From TTA-H9 sp002071415 (GTDB taxonomy: Bacteria > Bacteroidota > Bacteroidia > Bacteroidales > TTA-H9): a stretch of DNA of 51,616 nucleotides. A program made the translations under genes and the position numbers. Below the pieces are notes generated by a model that was not told the DNA's origin, ran no database searches, and saw only the letters and a program-made list of their open reading frames with translations. The stretch spans positions 1 through 51,616 of the forward strand of contig DAONSX010000011.1 of NCBI GenBank assembly GCA_035411425.1, given 5' to 3'. The first letter of the stretch is position 1. Each line of letters opens with the position of its first letter. Below, in pieces: positions 16,606-25,173 of the stretch.

Positions 16606-17793
16606 ATGAAGCTATTACAGCAGAAGATGTCGAAGTACGACATTCCACAGAAAGCCCAAAAAATGGGTGTGTATCCTTACTTTCGGGTCATTGAATCGGA
16701 GCAGGACACAGTGGTGAAAATCAATGGAAGGGATATATTAATGTTTGGTTCGAATAGTTACCTCGGACTCACCAATCATCCCATGATTAAGGAAGCCGCA
16801 AAGAAAGCCATAGATAAATATGGAAGTGGATGCGCTGGTTCAAGATTTTTGAATGGTACGCTTGATATTCATATCAAACTGGAAGAAAAACTAGCAGAAT
16901 TCGTTCAGAAGGATGCAGCCATTATTTTCAGTGCAGGTTTTTTAGTCAATGCAGGAGTCATTCCCACTTTAACTGGACGTGACGATTATATTATCCTCGA
17001 CGAATTAGACCATGCCTCGATCATAGAGGGTCGCCGTCTATCGTTTTCTCAGGCTTTTAAATACCGCCATAATGATATGTCTTCGCTCGAGAAAATCCTC
17101 AAACAATGTAAACCCGACAAGATCAAACTTATTGTGGTAGATGGTATCTTCAGTATGGAAGGAGACATTGTAGATTTACCTGGCATCGTAAAACTGGCAA
17201 AACAATATAATGCTACGGTAATGGTCGATGATGCTCATTCGTTAGGAGTGATTGGCAAAAATGGTTCGGGCACTGCCAGCCATTTCGGATTGGAAGAAGA
17301 TGTTGACCTCATCATGGGTACATTCAGCAAAAGCCTGGCTTCGATAGGAGGTTTCATCGCTTCCGATTTTTATACCATCAATTATTTGAAGCACAACTGT
17401 CGTTCATTGATATTTAGCGCCAGCATTGCTCCTGCTGCTACAGGTAGCGTTTTGGCAGCACTCGAAATCATTAAGAATGAACCCGAACGCATCGAAAAGC
17501 TTTGGGAAAATACCCATTACGCCATGAAAGGGTTCAAGGAATTAGGTTTCGATACTGGGAGGTCGGAAACTCCCGTTATCCCCCTTTATGTAAGAGACGA
17601 TGCAAAAACCTTCATGTTTACACGAATGTTGCTCGATGAAGGAGTTTTTGTAAATCCCGTAGTTTCGCCTGCTGTGCCCAGCGATTCGACCCTCATCCGT
17701 TTTTCGCTGATGGCCACCCATACCTATCAACAAATCGACCAAGCCTTGGAAGCTTGCCAAAAAGTAGGCAGAAAGCTCAACCTCATAGATTGA
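16606..17793 (+). CDS. spt: Serine palmitoyltransferase (alpha-oxoamine synthase family)
   Basis: A 395-residue PLP enzyme of the AONS/KBL/SPT family. It condenses L-serine with a long acyl-CoA to give 3-ketosphinganine, the first committed step of sphingolipid synthesis. Lys242 in GTFSKSLAS is the PLP lysine. VDDAHSLGV binds the cofactor ring, and the core also shows NSYLGLTNHP and GSGCAGSRFLNGT. The protein opens with KLLQQKMSKYDIPQKA, a pattern I recall from Bacteroides SPT, and lacks the glycine-rich opening of KBL. The assignment over KBL or BioF rests on this and on the downstream lipid genes. It has its own promoter. The first GNAT-fold protein begins 25 bases after its stop, so the two are probably co-transcribed. 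Confidence 0.88.
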   Translation: MKLLQQKMSKYDIPQKAQKMGVYPYFRVIESEQDTVVKINGRDILMFGSNSYLGLTNHPMIKEAAKKAIDKYGSGCAGSRFLNGTLDIHIKLEEKLAEFVQKDAAIIFSAGFLVNAGVIPTLTGRDDYIILDELDHASIIEGRRLSFSQAFKYRHNDMSSLEKILKQCKPDKIKLIVVDGIFSMEGDIVDLPGIVKLAKQYNATVMVDDAHSLGVIGKNGSGTASHFGLEEDVDLIMGTFSKSLASIGGFIASDFYTINYLKHNCRSLIFSASIAPAATGSVLAALEIIKNEPERIEKLWENTHYAMKGFKELGFDTGRSETPVIPLYVRDDAKTFMFTRMLLDEGVFVNPVVSPAVPSDSTLIRFSLMATHTYQQIDQALEACQKVGRKLNLID

Positions 17794-17817
17794 AGTCAAC
17801 CTTTAGGATGCCTCACC

Positions 17818-18972
17818 ATGAATACAATAGAGATTAAACCGGTAAAAAACGTCAAGGATCTTCAACAGTTCGTTGCTTTCCCCAACATACTCTATAAAGG
17901 AGATCCTCATTATGTACCCGTTATCGTCGAAGATGGTATAGTAACCCTTTCTTCCAAACACAATCCAATTATAAAAGATTGCAAAACAGCCTATTGGATG
18001 GCTTTTCGGGACGGGAAAATGGTAGGACGTATTGCCGGAATCATTAACAATGAATTCATTTACAAATGGGGAAAGCGTTACGCTCGTTTCGGATGGATGG
18101 ATTTTATCGACGACCCTCGGGTAGCCGCCAAACTCTTCGAAACAGTAGAAAATTGGGCTATTCAAAATGGAATGGAAGCCATCAATGGTCCACTTGGCTT
18201 TACCGATCTCGATACCTCAGGGTTGCTCATCAAAGGTTTCGAATATAAGGCCACAATATTGGGTAGATACAATTATCCCTACTATCAAAAATATATAGAG
18301 GACTTGGGCTATAGAAAAGACGCCGACTGGATCGAATATCAGATTGATATTCCCGATGCCATGCCTCGTAAATTGGAACAAATAGCTCATTACGTTACTC
18401 AGCGCCATAATTTGATACCACATACCTTCAAAAATATAAACGAAGCCTTCCCTTACGTCAATCAAATCTTCGATATCGTAAACCAAATATATGGCCTGGT
18501 TTATGGGTATGTCCCTATTACCAAAGAAATTGGTGATTTCTATATTTCCCGTTATAAATATCTTCTCGATCCAGAATTAATTTCCATTATTACCGATCGA
18601 GCCGATAAAGTAATCGCCTTTGGGGTTGCTATGCCCTCATACAGCGACGTGTTCATCAAATCGAAAGGGAATATGCTTCGTCTTAAATGGCTTCTTTTTA
18701 AAGGAGAACATAAAAAAACCGATACGGTCGATATGTATTATATAGGAGTTCGTCCGGGATACATTCGCAAAGGAATCAGTTCGGTATTGATGTATGAGAT
18801 TGGGGAAAAAATTATTGAACGTGGTTATCGTTATGCAGAAAGCAACTTCGAATATGAAAGCAATTTCGCGGTGCGATCGCTTTGGAGACATTTTTCACAT
18901 CGTCAGCATAAATGCCGCAGATGCTATCAGAAATATTTCTTAAGTAGCACACGTTCAGAAGATAGCATATAA
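17818..18972 (+). CDS. GNAT-fold acyltransferase, candidate ceramide synthase (copy 1)
   Basis: A 384-residue member of an Acyl-CoA N-acyltransferase-fold family. The N-terminal half has FPNILYKGDPHYVP, MVGRIAGIINNE, RFGWMDFIDD and INGPLGFTDLDTSG. The C-terminal GNAT core (about 215-375) has DTVDMYYIGVRPGYIRKG followed by ISSVL, and ends in a basic RQHKCRRCYQK segment. The next gene is a clear paralogue along its whole length. Bacterial ceramide synthase bCerS of Caulobacter belongs, as I recall, to a GNAT-fold family of this size, and the gene lies 25 bases after spt. I infer N-acylation of the sphingoid base. The family fold is well supported; the precise reaction is not. It ends about 20 residues past its paralogue. 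Confidence 0.75.
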   Translation: MNTIEIKPVKNVKDLQQFVAFPNILYKGDPHYVPVIVEDGIVTLSSKHNPIIKDCKTAYWMAFRDGKMVGRIAGIINNEFIYKWGKRYARFGWMDFIDDPRVAAKLFETVENWAIQNGMEAINGPLGFTDLDTSGLLIKGFEYKATILGRYNYPYYQKYIEDLGYRKDADWIEYQIDIPDAMPRKLEQIAHYVTQRHNLIPHTFKNINEAFPYVNQIFDIVNQIYGLVYGYVPITKEIGDFYISRYKYLLDPELISIITDRADKVIAFGVAMPSYSDVFIKSKGNMLRLKWLLFKGEHKKTDTVDMYYIGVRPGYIRKGISSVLMYEIGEKIIERGYRYAESNFEYESNFAVRSLWRHFSHRQHKCRRCYQKYFLSSTRSEDSI

Positions 18973-18983
18973 AACTTATTCTT

Positions 18984-20105
18984 ATGGCAATCGAAATCAA
19001 AGAAATTTCAGGACGAAAAGAAATCAAGAAGTTTGTATGCTTTCCATTTCCCCTTTACAAAGGGAATCCTTTCTGGGTTCCCCCTCTTATTTTCGATGAA
19101 GTGAATGCTCTCGACCCGAGGAAAAATCCTTCCTTCGAATTTTGTGAGGCCAAATTATGGATGGCCTATAAGGATGGACGAGCAGTGGGACGCATAGCCG
19201 GAATCATCAATCATAGGGCTAATCAGATATGGAACGAACGGAATGCCCGTTTTGGCTGGCTCGATTTTATCGATGATTTTGAAGTATCTTCTGCGTTATT
19301 TGCTCAGGTCGAAAATTGGGCAAAAAGCATGGGAATGAAAGCCGTACAAGGACCACTGGGATTTTCCGACATGGATAAGGAAGGTATGCTCATAGAAGGC
19401 TTCGAAGAATTAGGGACTATTGCTACTTACTATAATCATCCCTATTATCCCATTCATACTGAAAAAGCAGGTTATCAGAAAGATGTCGATTGGCTCGAAT
19501 ATGAACTGAATGCCGAGGTTACCGTTCCCGAAAAGTTCATCAGAGTAGGACAGATTGCTCAGGAACGCTACAAGCTCAGTATTGTACAATTCAAAAAGAA
19601 GAAGGATCTGCTGAAATATGCACACCAAATCTTTGAGGTTCTTAACGAGTCCTTCCGTCCCTTGTATGGTTTTGCCCCTCTAACCGACGCTCAAATCGAC
19701 TACTACATCAAAATGTATTTCTCGTTCATCGTACTCGATTTTATTTCGGTTGTCGTTGACGAACACGACAAAGTTGCAGCTTTTGGCATTACCATGCCAT
19801 CACTGAGCAAGGCCGTACAAAAGTCAGGTGGCAAGATTCTGCCTTTTGGCTTCATCCATATTTTACGAGCCATGAAGAAAAACGACACGGTCGATTTTTA
19901 CTTGACAGCCGTAAGACCAGAACTTCAGGGAAAAGGAGTAAATGCACTATTGTTTATTGACCTTATTCCCAAATACAGAAAATTTGGGATAAAAAAAGCC
20001 GAAAGCAATGTTGAGCTCGAGAATAACCAAATGGTAAGGCGGCAGTGGGATATGTTCCCCAAAAGACAACACAAGCGAAGACGAGCCTATATAAAGCACA
20101 TCTGA
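18984..20105 (+). CDS. GNAT-fold acyltransferase, candidate ceramide synthase (copy 2)
   Basis: A 373-residue tandem paralogue of the preceding protein, beginning 11 bases after it. Shared blocks include FPLYKGNPFWVPPLI, AVGRIAGIINH, ARFGWLDFIDD, GPLGFSDMDKEGMLIEGFEE, YYNHPYYP and the acyl-CoA-type motif AVRPELQGKGVNALL. It ends with the basic tail RQHKRRRAYIKHI. Both copies appear intact and have diverged substantially, so each probably has its own role, for example different acyl chain lengths or different amine acceptors. Position after serine palmitoyltransferase supports involvement in ceramide formation. Alternative: an O- or N-acyltransferase acting on another amine lipid such as an aminolipid or lipoamino acid. 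Confidence 0.75.
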   Translation: MAIEIKEISGRKEIKKFVCFPFPLYKGNPFWVPPLIFDEVNALDPRKNPSFEFCEAKLWMAYKDGRAVGRIAGIINHRANQIWNERNARFGWLDFIDDFEVSSALFAQVENWAKSMGMKAVQGPLGFSDMDKEGMLIEGFEELGTIATYYNHPYYPIHTEKAGYQKDVDWLEYELNAEVTVPEKFIRVGQIAQERYKLSIVQFKKKKDLLKYAHQIFEVLNESFRPLYGFAPLTDAQIDYYIKMYFSFIVLDFISVVVDEHDKVAAFGITMPSLSKAVQKSGGKILPFGFIHILRAMKKNDTVDFYLTAVRPELQGKGVNALLFIDLIPKYRKFGIKKAESNVELENNQMVRRQWDMFPKRQHKRRRAYIKHI

Positions 20106-20302
20106 TCACCTGTACGACCAATGAATCGAAACAAAACTTCAGTGAACAGATTTGCCAAACAAAAAATCAATTCCTTTTCAAATAATAATCATCAGTTTAC
20201 AATGAAATATCGACGAGATGATGTTTCCCCAAGAGCTGACGAATAATGAGATTTTGTGAAATTTTATATTTTTGTAGACCACATCAATTCGAACCATAAA
20301 CA

Positions 20303-21199
20303 ATGCTTGTAAGTACCCGAGAATATAAGGCTTCACTCAAGGCTTTAGAAATTGAGGAGTATTTCGATTTATGGATTTATCGGCCTTTAGGATATATAGT
20401 GGCAAAATTGGTTCAGTCAATAAGTGTAACACCCAACCAGCTTACGGTTTTAGCCATGTTTTGCGGTATCGCCAGCGGATATGTCTTCTCCCTGGGAACC
20501 CAGCAGGCATTTATTCTGGGTGCCTTGCTCTATTTTATGTTCAATATATTAGATTGCAGCGATGGACAATTGGCAAGAATAAAAGGAACATCATCGGTTG
20601 CAGGTAAAATTCTGGATGGTGCCGCCGATTATATCGCCGGCATCGCAATCTATATTGGTATAGGAATAGGCTATGTCGAATATGTTTCTAATCCAGTTGG
20701 ATGGTGGATACTGCTAGCACTGGCTGCTATTTCCAATATTGTCCATTCCATTGTAATCGATTCGGAACGTTACCGTTTTACACATCATGCCTGGGGAAGA
20801 CCTCATCAATTGACAAACGATTACGAGTATTATAAGGAAGAGCTCAATCGTTTAAGAAAAATCCCAGGTACCTGTTTCGAACGCTTCGTTTTACAAACCT
20901 ATCTGGTTTATTTGAACATTAGCCGATTCTTCCATAAGTCACCTAAAAATCAATATTTTATATATGACCCGGGAATTTATTACAGAAAATTTCGCAAAAT
21001 GATGAAGGCCTGGACATTCTTAGGTCCCACAACTCATATCACCATCATTATTGTGTGCTGTCTTTTCATGCGACCCGACATTGCCGCCTGGATCATCGTA
21101 GTACCTATGAATATCTACTGGTTACTCTTAGTGTGGATTCAGAATAAAAAGTTAAAGACACTTCATTTTATTACTAACCCCAATCCAACTAAAAACTAA
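20303..21199 (+). CDS. CDP-alcohol phosphotransferase, intact motif (copy 1)
   Basis: A 298-residue multi-pass membrane enzyme of the CDP-alcohol phosphatidyltransferase family. The complete catalytic motif D-x2-D-G-x2-A-R-x8-G-x3-D-x3-D is present: Asp84, Asp87, Gly88, Ala91-Arg92, Gly101, Asp105 and Asp109. Hydrophobic helices flank it on both sides, and a roughly 80-residue polar stretch (about 155-235) precedes two C-terminal helices. These enzymes transfer a phospho-alcohol between a CDP-activated donor and an alcohol acceptor. With myo-inositol-phosphate synthase in the same locus, likely reactions are phosphatidylinositol-phosphate synthesis or transfer of phosphoinositol to ceramide. 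It begins a four-gene run with 12-14-base gaps. A TATTTTTG box at 20267-20274 may serve it. Enzyme class is secure, substrates inferred. Confidence 0.9.
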   Translation: MLVSTREYKASLKALEIEEYFDLWIYRPLGYIVAKLVQSISVTPNQLTVLAMFCGIASGYVFSLGTQQAFILGALLYFMFNILDCSDGQLARIKGTSSVAGKILDGAADYIAGIAIYIGIGIGYVEYVSNPVGWWILLALAAISNIVHSIVIDSERYRFTHHAWGRPHQLTNDYEYYKEELNRLRKIPGTCFERFVLQTYLVYLNISRFFHKSPKNQYFIYDPGIYYRKFRKMMKAWTFLGPTTHITIIIVCCLFMRPDIAAWIIVVPMNIYWLLLVWIQNKKLKTLHFITNPNPTKN

Positions 21200-21211
21200 G
21201 ATTTACAAAAT

Positions 21212-21955
21212 ATGATGAAAGCCGTAATTTTAGCTGCAGGATTAGCACGAAGGTTAAAACCCATCACTAATTATACTCCCAAATGTTTGCTCAAAATCAG
21301 AAACAAGACCATTTTGGGAATGATACTCGACAACCTGATCGAAAACCAGATTTTTCAAATCGTAATCGTTACCGGCTTCGAATCGGCTCAAATCCAACAA
21401 TATGTAAAGAAAAACTATCCTCAACTCAACATAGAATTTGTATATAATTCCGATTATGAATTCACCAACAATGCTTACTCTTTACTACTTACCCAAAAAG
21501 CTATCGAAGGACATAGCTTACTTTTGCTCGACGGAGATATTGTTTTCGATCCTTTGATTATCGATAAACTTGTTCATTGTAAACAAGAAAATTCTCTGGC
21601 TTTGAACAAGGCCCATAAAAACTTTTTAAGCAGTGAAGAAATCAAGGTGAGAATTACCAAAGACAATTATATCGTTGAAATCAGTAAAGATATCAATCCG
21701 ATTTTAGCCGCAGGAGAATCGGCAGGTATTCAGCTTTTTTCGGTAGCTACTACAAACAAGCTCTATCAGATTCTTCATCAACAGATTGATTATCAACAAC
21801 ATATCAATGAATTTTATGAATCGGCATTCGAGGAATTAATCCATCGGGGAGAAAAAATTTATGCTATGGATATTGCTCCTTTCCAGAGCATGGAAATAGA
21901 TACTGAAACCGATTGGCGCAAAGCGAACAATTCATTTAATATCAATATTTTATAA
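21212..21955 (+). CDS. Nucleotidyltransferase, probable headgroup cytidylyltransferase (copy 1)
   Basis: A 247-residue Rossmann-type NTP transferase. The N-terminal signature LAAGLARRLKP with TPKCLLKI (about residues 7-31) is the nucleotide-binding loop, with Ala in place of the second Gly of the usual GxGxRL. LLLLDGDIVFDP near residue 105 supplies the metal-binding Asp. IDTETDWRKA at the C-terminus resembles sugar-phosphate and phosphocholine/inositol-phosphate nucleotidyltransferases. It follows copy 1 of the CDP-alcohol enzyme by 12 bases. In inositol-phospholipid and di-inositol-phosphate pathways such a pair makes CDP-inositol and uses it. I infer a CTP:inositol-phosphate (or other phospho-headgroup) cytidylyltransferase; the nucleotide and acceptor cannot be read from sequence. 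Confidence 0.83.
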   Translation: MMKAVILAAGLARRLKPITNYTPKCLLKIRNKTILGMILDNLIENQIFQIVIVTGFESAQIQQYVKKNYPQLNIEFVYNSDYEFTNNAYSLLLTQKAIEGHSLLLLDGDIVFDPLIIDKLVHCKQENSLALNKAHKNFLSSEEIKVRITKDNYIVEISKDINPILAAGESAGIQLFSVATTNKLYQILHQQIDYQQHINEFYESAFEELIHRGEKIYAMDIAPFQSMEIDTETDWRKANNSFNINIL

Positions 21956-21968
21956 ATCGAATTAAAAA

Positions 21969-22805
21969 ATGGTCAGCAATTTTATCACTATCTCTATTGT
22001 AGGTTTATTGGCGGGATTCATATTTTCAGTGCCGGTTGCTGGCCCTATCAGTATTTTGATTACTTCCAATGCTCTCAAAGGAAAATTTTGGTATAGCCTT
22101 AAAGCAGCCATAGGAGCTTCGTTTGCCGATTTTTTCTATGTTTTTATCTCCATGCTCGGCTTAACCCATTTTTACGAATGGTATAAACCTGCTATTCCAT
22201 ATATTCTATTGGTTGGAGCGGTTTTCGTATTTGTAATTGGATTTAGAATTACTAAAACCAGGTTGAAAGTTGAAAACCTTAACGATAATTCTATTCTGAA
22301 AAGTAAATACCATAATCGGGGAGGATTTCGCACAGGATTGTTCCTTAATTTCTTAAACCCCACACTTTTTTTTGGATGGCTTTCCTCTACTTTTATAACT
22401 TTTTCGCTTGTAGCTTCTCTTGGTTTTAACATGGGAGGATTGGAAGATTCTTTCCAAGAAAGCATAAACGCAGTTGATCATTCCATGTTACAAAAACCCT
22501 CTCTATTTACACCTTCCTTAAAAGATAGCCTTTCTTACAATGCCCCGGAATCGGTAGAACATGAAGCCTACACTACGGCTAAAGCTCCCGTTACACGCTG
22601 GTATCATTACACCTTATCGGCCTTGTATGCGTTTTTTGTATCCATTGGTAGTATTACATGGTTCTACATTTATGTCTCGTTTTTAGTAAAAAACCGGCAT
22701 CGCATCAATATCAGCACACTTACAAATGTTATCCGCGGCCTGGGTTTTATATTGATAGGTATATCTATCTATCTTTTAGGTCGCGGTATTGACCTACTCA
22801 CTTAA
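21969..22805 (+). CDS. LysE-type membrane transporter
   Basis: A 278-residue integral membrane protein of the LysE/RhtB exporter type. The N-terminus GLLAGFIFSVPVAGPISILI carries the family's PxGP-like loop, and a second hallmark, GFRTGLFLNFLNPTLFFGWL, opens the second half. About six helices are predicted. A polar insert of roughly 60 residues (about 160-220, including SFQESINAVDHSMLQ) separates the helix pairs and is longer than in typical exporters of about 205 residues. It lies between two nucleotidyltransferases with 11-13-base gaps, so it is part of the same transcript. Family members export amino acids; here it may move a polar headgroup or precursor, which is inference. Confidence 0.8.
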   Translation: MVSNFITISIVGLLAGFIFSVPVAGPISILITSNALKGKFWYSLKAAIGASFADFFYVFISMLGLTHFYEWYKPAIPYILLVGAVFVFVIGFRITKTRLKVENLNDNSILKSKYHNRGGFRTGLFLNFLNPTLFFGWLSSTFITFSLVASLGFNMGGLEDSFQESINAVDHSMLQKPSLFTPSLKDSLSYNAPESVEHEAYTTAKAPVTRWYHYTLSALYAFFVSIGSITWFYIYVSFLVKNRHRINISTLTNVIRGLGFILIGISIYLLGRGIDLLT

Positions 22806-22816
22806 TCTACTCGTCG

Positions 22817-23521
22817 ATGAAATTTGCCATTATAGCAGCAGGTGAAGGCAGTCGCCTGCGTAAAGAAGGCCTTTACATTCCCAAGCCCATGATCGAAATC
22901 GGTGGAATGACACTGATAGACCGTTTGATCGATCGTGCGAAACGATATGAATTTTCAACTGCCTGCATCATCGTAAACGATATCTATCCCGAACTGGCGA
23001 ACTGGTTTCGAGATAAGGATTACGGGATATTCATCCAGTTAATTGTCAAATCGACTCCAGGTTCAATGCATAGTTTTTATGAACTTAGTCAGTTTCTTCG
23101 CGATGATGATTTCATCCTGACTACAGTCGATCCAATTTATACCGACGAATCGTTCAGATACTTTCTAGAGTTTATCGACACTCATCCACATGCCGATGGC
23201 ATAATGGCTGCCACAAATTATGTAGATGACGAAAAGCCACTTTGGATTATCTGCAACAATAGAATGCAAATTGTAGAATTTTCCGACACGCAAAAAGAGT
23301 CGTCGTTAGTGAGTGCCGGTTTTTACTATTTCAAGCCCCTCGTTATAAACTTCCTCGAGAAAGCAATGCAACAGGGTATGTTTCGTATGCGCGATTTCCA
23401 GCGGTTTCTTTTAAAACAGGGATGTTCTCTGATTGCTTGCAACGTTGGCAAGGTAATAGACATCGATCATACAAGCGATATCCTTCAAGCCGAACTCATG
23501 TTAAAATCAAAAAATAGTTAA
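22817..23521 (+). CDS. Nucleotidyltransferase, probable headgroup activator (copy 2)
   Basis: A 234-residue NTP transferase, distinct from the copy at 21212. It opens with IIAAGEGSRLRKEG and PKPMIEIGG, the canonical nucleotide-binding signature, and has FILTTVDPIYTDES near residue 102 as the probable metal site. IDIDHTSDILQAE closes the core. There is no left-handed beta-helix, so it is a stand-alone catalytic domain, not a GlmU-type fusion. It is the last gene of the run from 20303 to 23521. The presence of two different nucleotidyltransferases and two CDP-alcohol enzymes in one locus suggests two activated headgroups. Substrate unknown. Confidence 0.83.
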   Translation: MKFAIIAAGEGSRLRKEGLYIPKPMIEIGGMTLIDRLIDRAKRYEFSTACIIVNDIYPELANWFRDKDYGIFIQLIVKSTPGSMHSFYELSQFLRDDDFILTTVDPIYTDESFRYFLEFIDTHPHADGIMAATNYVDDEKPLWIICNNRMQIVEFSDTQKESSLVSAGFYYFKPLVINFLEKAMQQGMFRMRDFQRFLLKQGCSLIACNVGKVIDIDHTSDILQAELMLKSKNS

Positions 23522-23621
23522 AATTTAAAATGGTTTATAGTATCTTAAATATCTAATATAGAATAATCTAACCTAATTTAGCAGTCATTGAACTTTAGCT
23601 ATACTTACCTATTTCGTAAAG

Positions 23622-23648
23622 AAAACTTTTCAAAATGAAAAAGTTTTG
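23622..23648. promoter_or_regulatory. Palindromic operator candidate upstream of tetR-type gene
   Basis: AAAACTTTTCA and TGAAAAAGTTTT face each other around a 3-base centre, forming a nearly perfect palindrome (one extra A on the right). It lies 31 bases before the regulator's start codon, where the promoter must be. TetR proteins bind such sites as dimers, so this is a plausible autoregulatory operator. Confidence 0.55.
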
Positions 23649-23678
23649 TACTTTTACGCCTCCAATCGTGATGATGGA

Positions 23679-24278
23679 ATGGAAACAAAGCAAAAGATCA
23701 TTGATACCGCCATTGAGCTGTTCCAACAAAATGGAATCAAATCAGTTACGATGGATTGGATAGCAAGCGAAGCAGGAGTTTCCAAACGTACCATTTACGA
23801 AATTTTTACCAAAAAGGCCGAACTTTTGAAAGCCTGTATGGATAAAATTACAGAGGAAAACCTCAATGCACTTCATCAGATCCGACAAAATTCCACTTGT
23901 TTTTTCGAAACTATCAAACAACTCGAAGAATTTCACATACAATCGTTACAGCGTTTTCATCCAAATTTTTTTCTCGATGTTCAGAAATCTTTCCCAAGCC
24001 TGTGGAAAAAAATGAACGATCAGAACGATACCATGAAAATGAGTGAAATTATGTATTTTCTGAAGGAAAGCATCATGAATGGCTTGATTAGAGCCGATCT
24101 TCACATCACATTCATTAGCCGGGTTATACTCGAACTTTTTAAACTTGCCTTTTCTATTGAATTAGATAATGATACTCGCATCGATAGAAAAAATATTTAT
24201 AAAGACTTGATTATTAACTATTTTAGAGGGATAGCAACTGACAAAGGATTGAAAGAACTCGAACAATTAGAACATTAG
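23679..24278 (+). CDS. TetR/AcrR-family transcriptional regulator
   Basis: A 199-residue regulator. The N-terminal helix-turn-helix domain is typical: TKQKIIDTAIELFQQNGIKSV, then TMDWIASEAGVSKRTIYEIF with FTKKAELL after it. The C-terminal ligand domain is helical and unrecognised. The start at ATG 23679 begins directly before the family core; the longer in-frame version starts at a TTG inside the operator palindrome. The gene splits the lipid locus, with four plus-strand genes before it and five or six after it separated by a 43-base gap or by overlaps. I infer that it controls at least the downstream genes (ATP-grasp to inositol-phosphate synthase) in response to a lipid or precursor. Ligand unknown. 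Confidence 0.9.
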   Translation: METKQKIIDTAIELFQQNGIKSVTMDWIASEAGVSKRTIYEIFTKKAELLKACMDKITEENLNALHQIRQNSTCFFETIKQLEEFHIQSLQRFHPNFFLDVQKSFPSLWKKMNDQNDTMKMSEIMYFLKESIMNGLIRADLHITFISRVILELFKLAFSIELDNDTRIDRKNIYKDLIINYFRGIATDKGLKELEQLEH

Positions 24279-24321
24279 GAAGTTCAATTTTCAAATTCTG
24301 CTTACAACTAAATCAGCGATT

Positions 24322-25173
24322 ATGAATCTACATTTTGCCGCCATATCGAGAGGGAAAAGATACTCACCCAATCATATTACCAACGATGCTCGGATTCTTC
24401 AATTAACCATCGAAGAACTTGAAAAGCAGGGGCATAGTGTTACGGTTTACGACGAGGATGAAATAAGACCCGATTTGATCGATACACCCTATATTTTCAA
24501 TATGATACGAGGCACTCGGTCGCTCGGGGTATTGCAGGAATTGGAAGCCAATGGCGCTTTGGTCATCAATTCTACCGAAGCAATTCTCAACTGCTACCGT
24601 AAAAACCTTGCCACTTTATTACCTCCTGCCAATATTCCCATTCCCTCCTCCATTGTGATAGATACTTATATGCCTCTGCCCGAAATTCCTTTTGCCTCCA
24701 ATCCATTCAAGGTATGGATAAAACGAGGTGATGTCCATGCCATTCATCGCGAGGATGTAACCACTGTATACAGTATCGAAGAATTAAACGAAATCATTCT
24801 CGAATATCGACAAAGAGGCATTCACAGTGCAGTGATTCAACAACATGTAGATGGACCGGTTATAAAATTTTATGCAGTAAGGAATACACCGTTTTTTCAC
24901 TGGTATTTTCATGATAGTACCTTTACCATGCAGATTAATGAAATAAAACTGAAATATTTGGCAGCCAAATGTGCCGAAACCCTAAAGGTTGATGTATATG
25001 GAGGTGATGCTATTGTTTCGCCCGATGGTAAGATTCAAATTATTGACTTGAATGATTGGCCGAGTTTTGCTCCTGTACGTGACGAAGCTGCTAAATACAT
25101 CGCACAAGTAATTATAAACAAAGCTTATTCACACTCCGTAGAACTCAACTTGCACAGTTTTCCGAGTATATGA
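24322..25173 (+). CDS. ATP-grasp enzyme with ITPK-like metal residues
   Basis: A 283-residue ATP-grasp protein. The N-terminal pre-ATP-grasp domain (about 1-90) includes NDARILQLTIEELEKQG. The central part has VWIKRGDVHAI and VIQQHVDGPVIKFYAV, a nucleotide-binding strand. The metal site is Asp229 (YGGDAIV) plus Asp242-Leu-Asn244 (IIDLNDWPSF). A D...DxN arrangement resembles inositol 1,3,4-trisphosphate 5/6-kinase (ITPK), whereas peptide ligases such as RimK use ExN. Together with an inositol-phosphate synthase in the locus, phosphorylation of an inositol headgroup is an attractive guess. Alternatively it could ligate an amino acid or other carboxylate to a headgroup amine. The next gene overlaps its end by 4 bases. 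Fold is well supported, function unproven. Confidence 0.75.
   Translation: MNLHFAAISRGKRYSPNHITNDARILQLTIEELEKQGHSVTVYDEDEIRPDLIDTPYIFNMIRGTRSLGVLQELEANGALVINSTEAILNCYRKNLATLLPPANIPIPSSIVIDTYMPLPEIPFASNPFKVWIKRGDVHAIHREDVTTVYSIEELNEIILEYRQRGIHSAVIQQHVDGPVIKFYAVRNTPFFHWYFHDSTFTMQINEIKLKYLAAKCAETLKVDVYGGDAIVSPDGKIQIIDLNDWPSFAPVRDEAAKYIAQVIINKAYSHSVELNLHSFPSI

Noticed and set aside
23646..23678. Longer TTG start for the TetR regulator
   Set aside because: The extension begins inside the palindromic operator and adds residues absent from TetR proteins.
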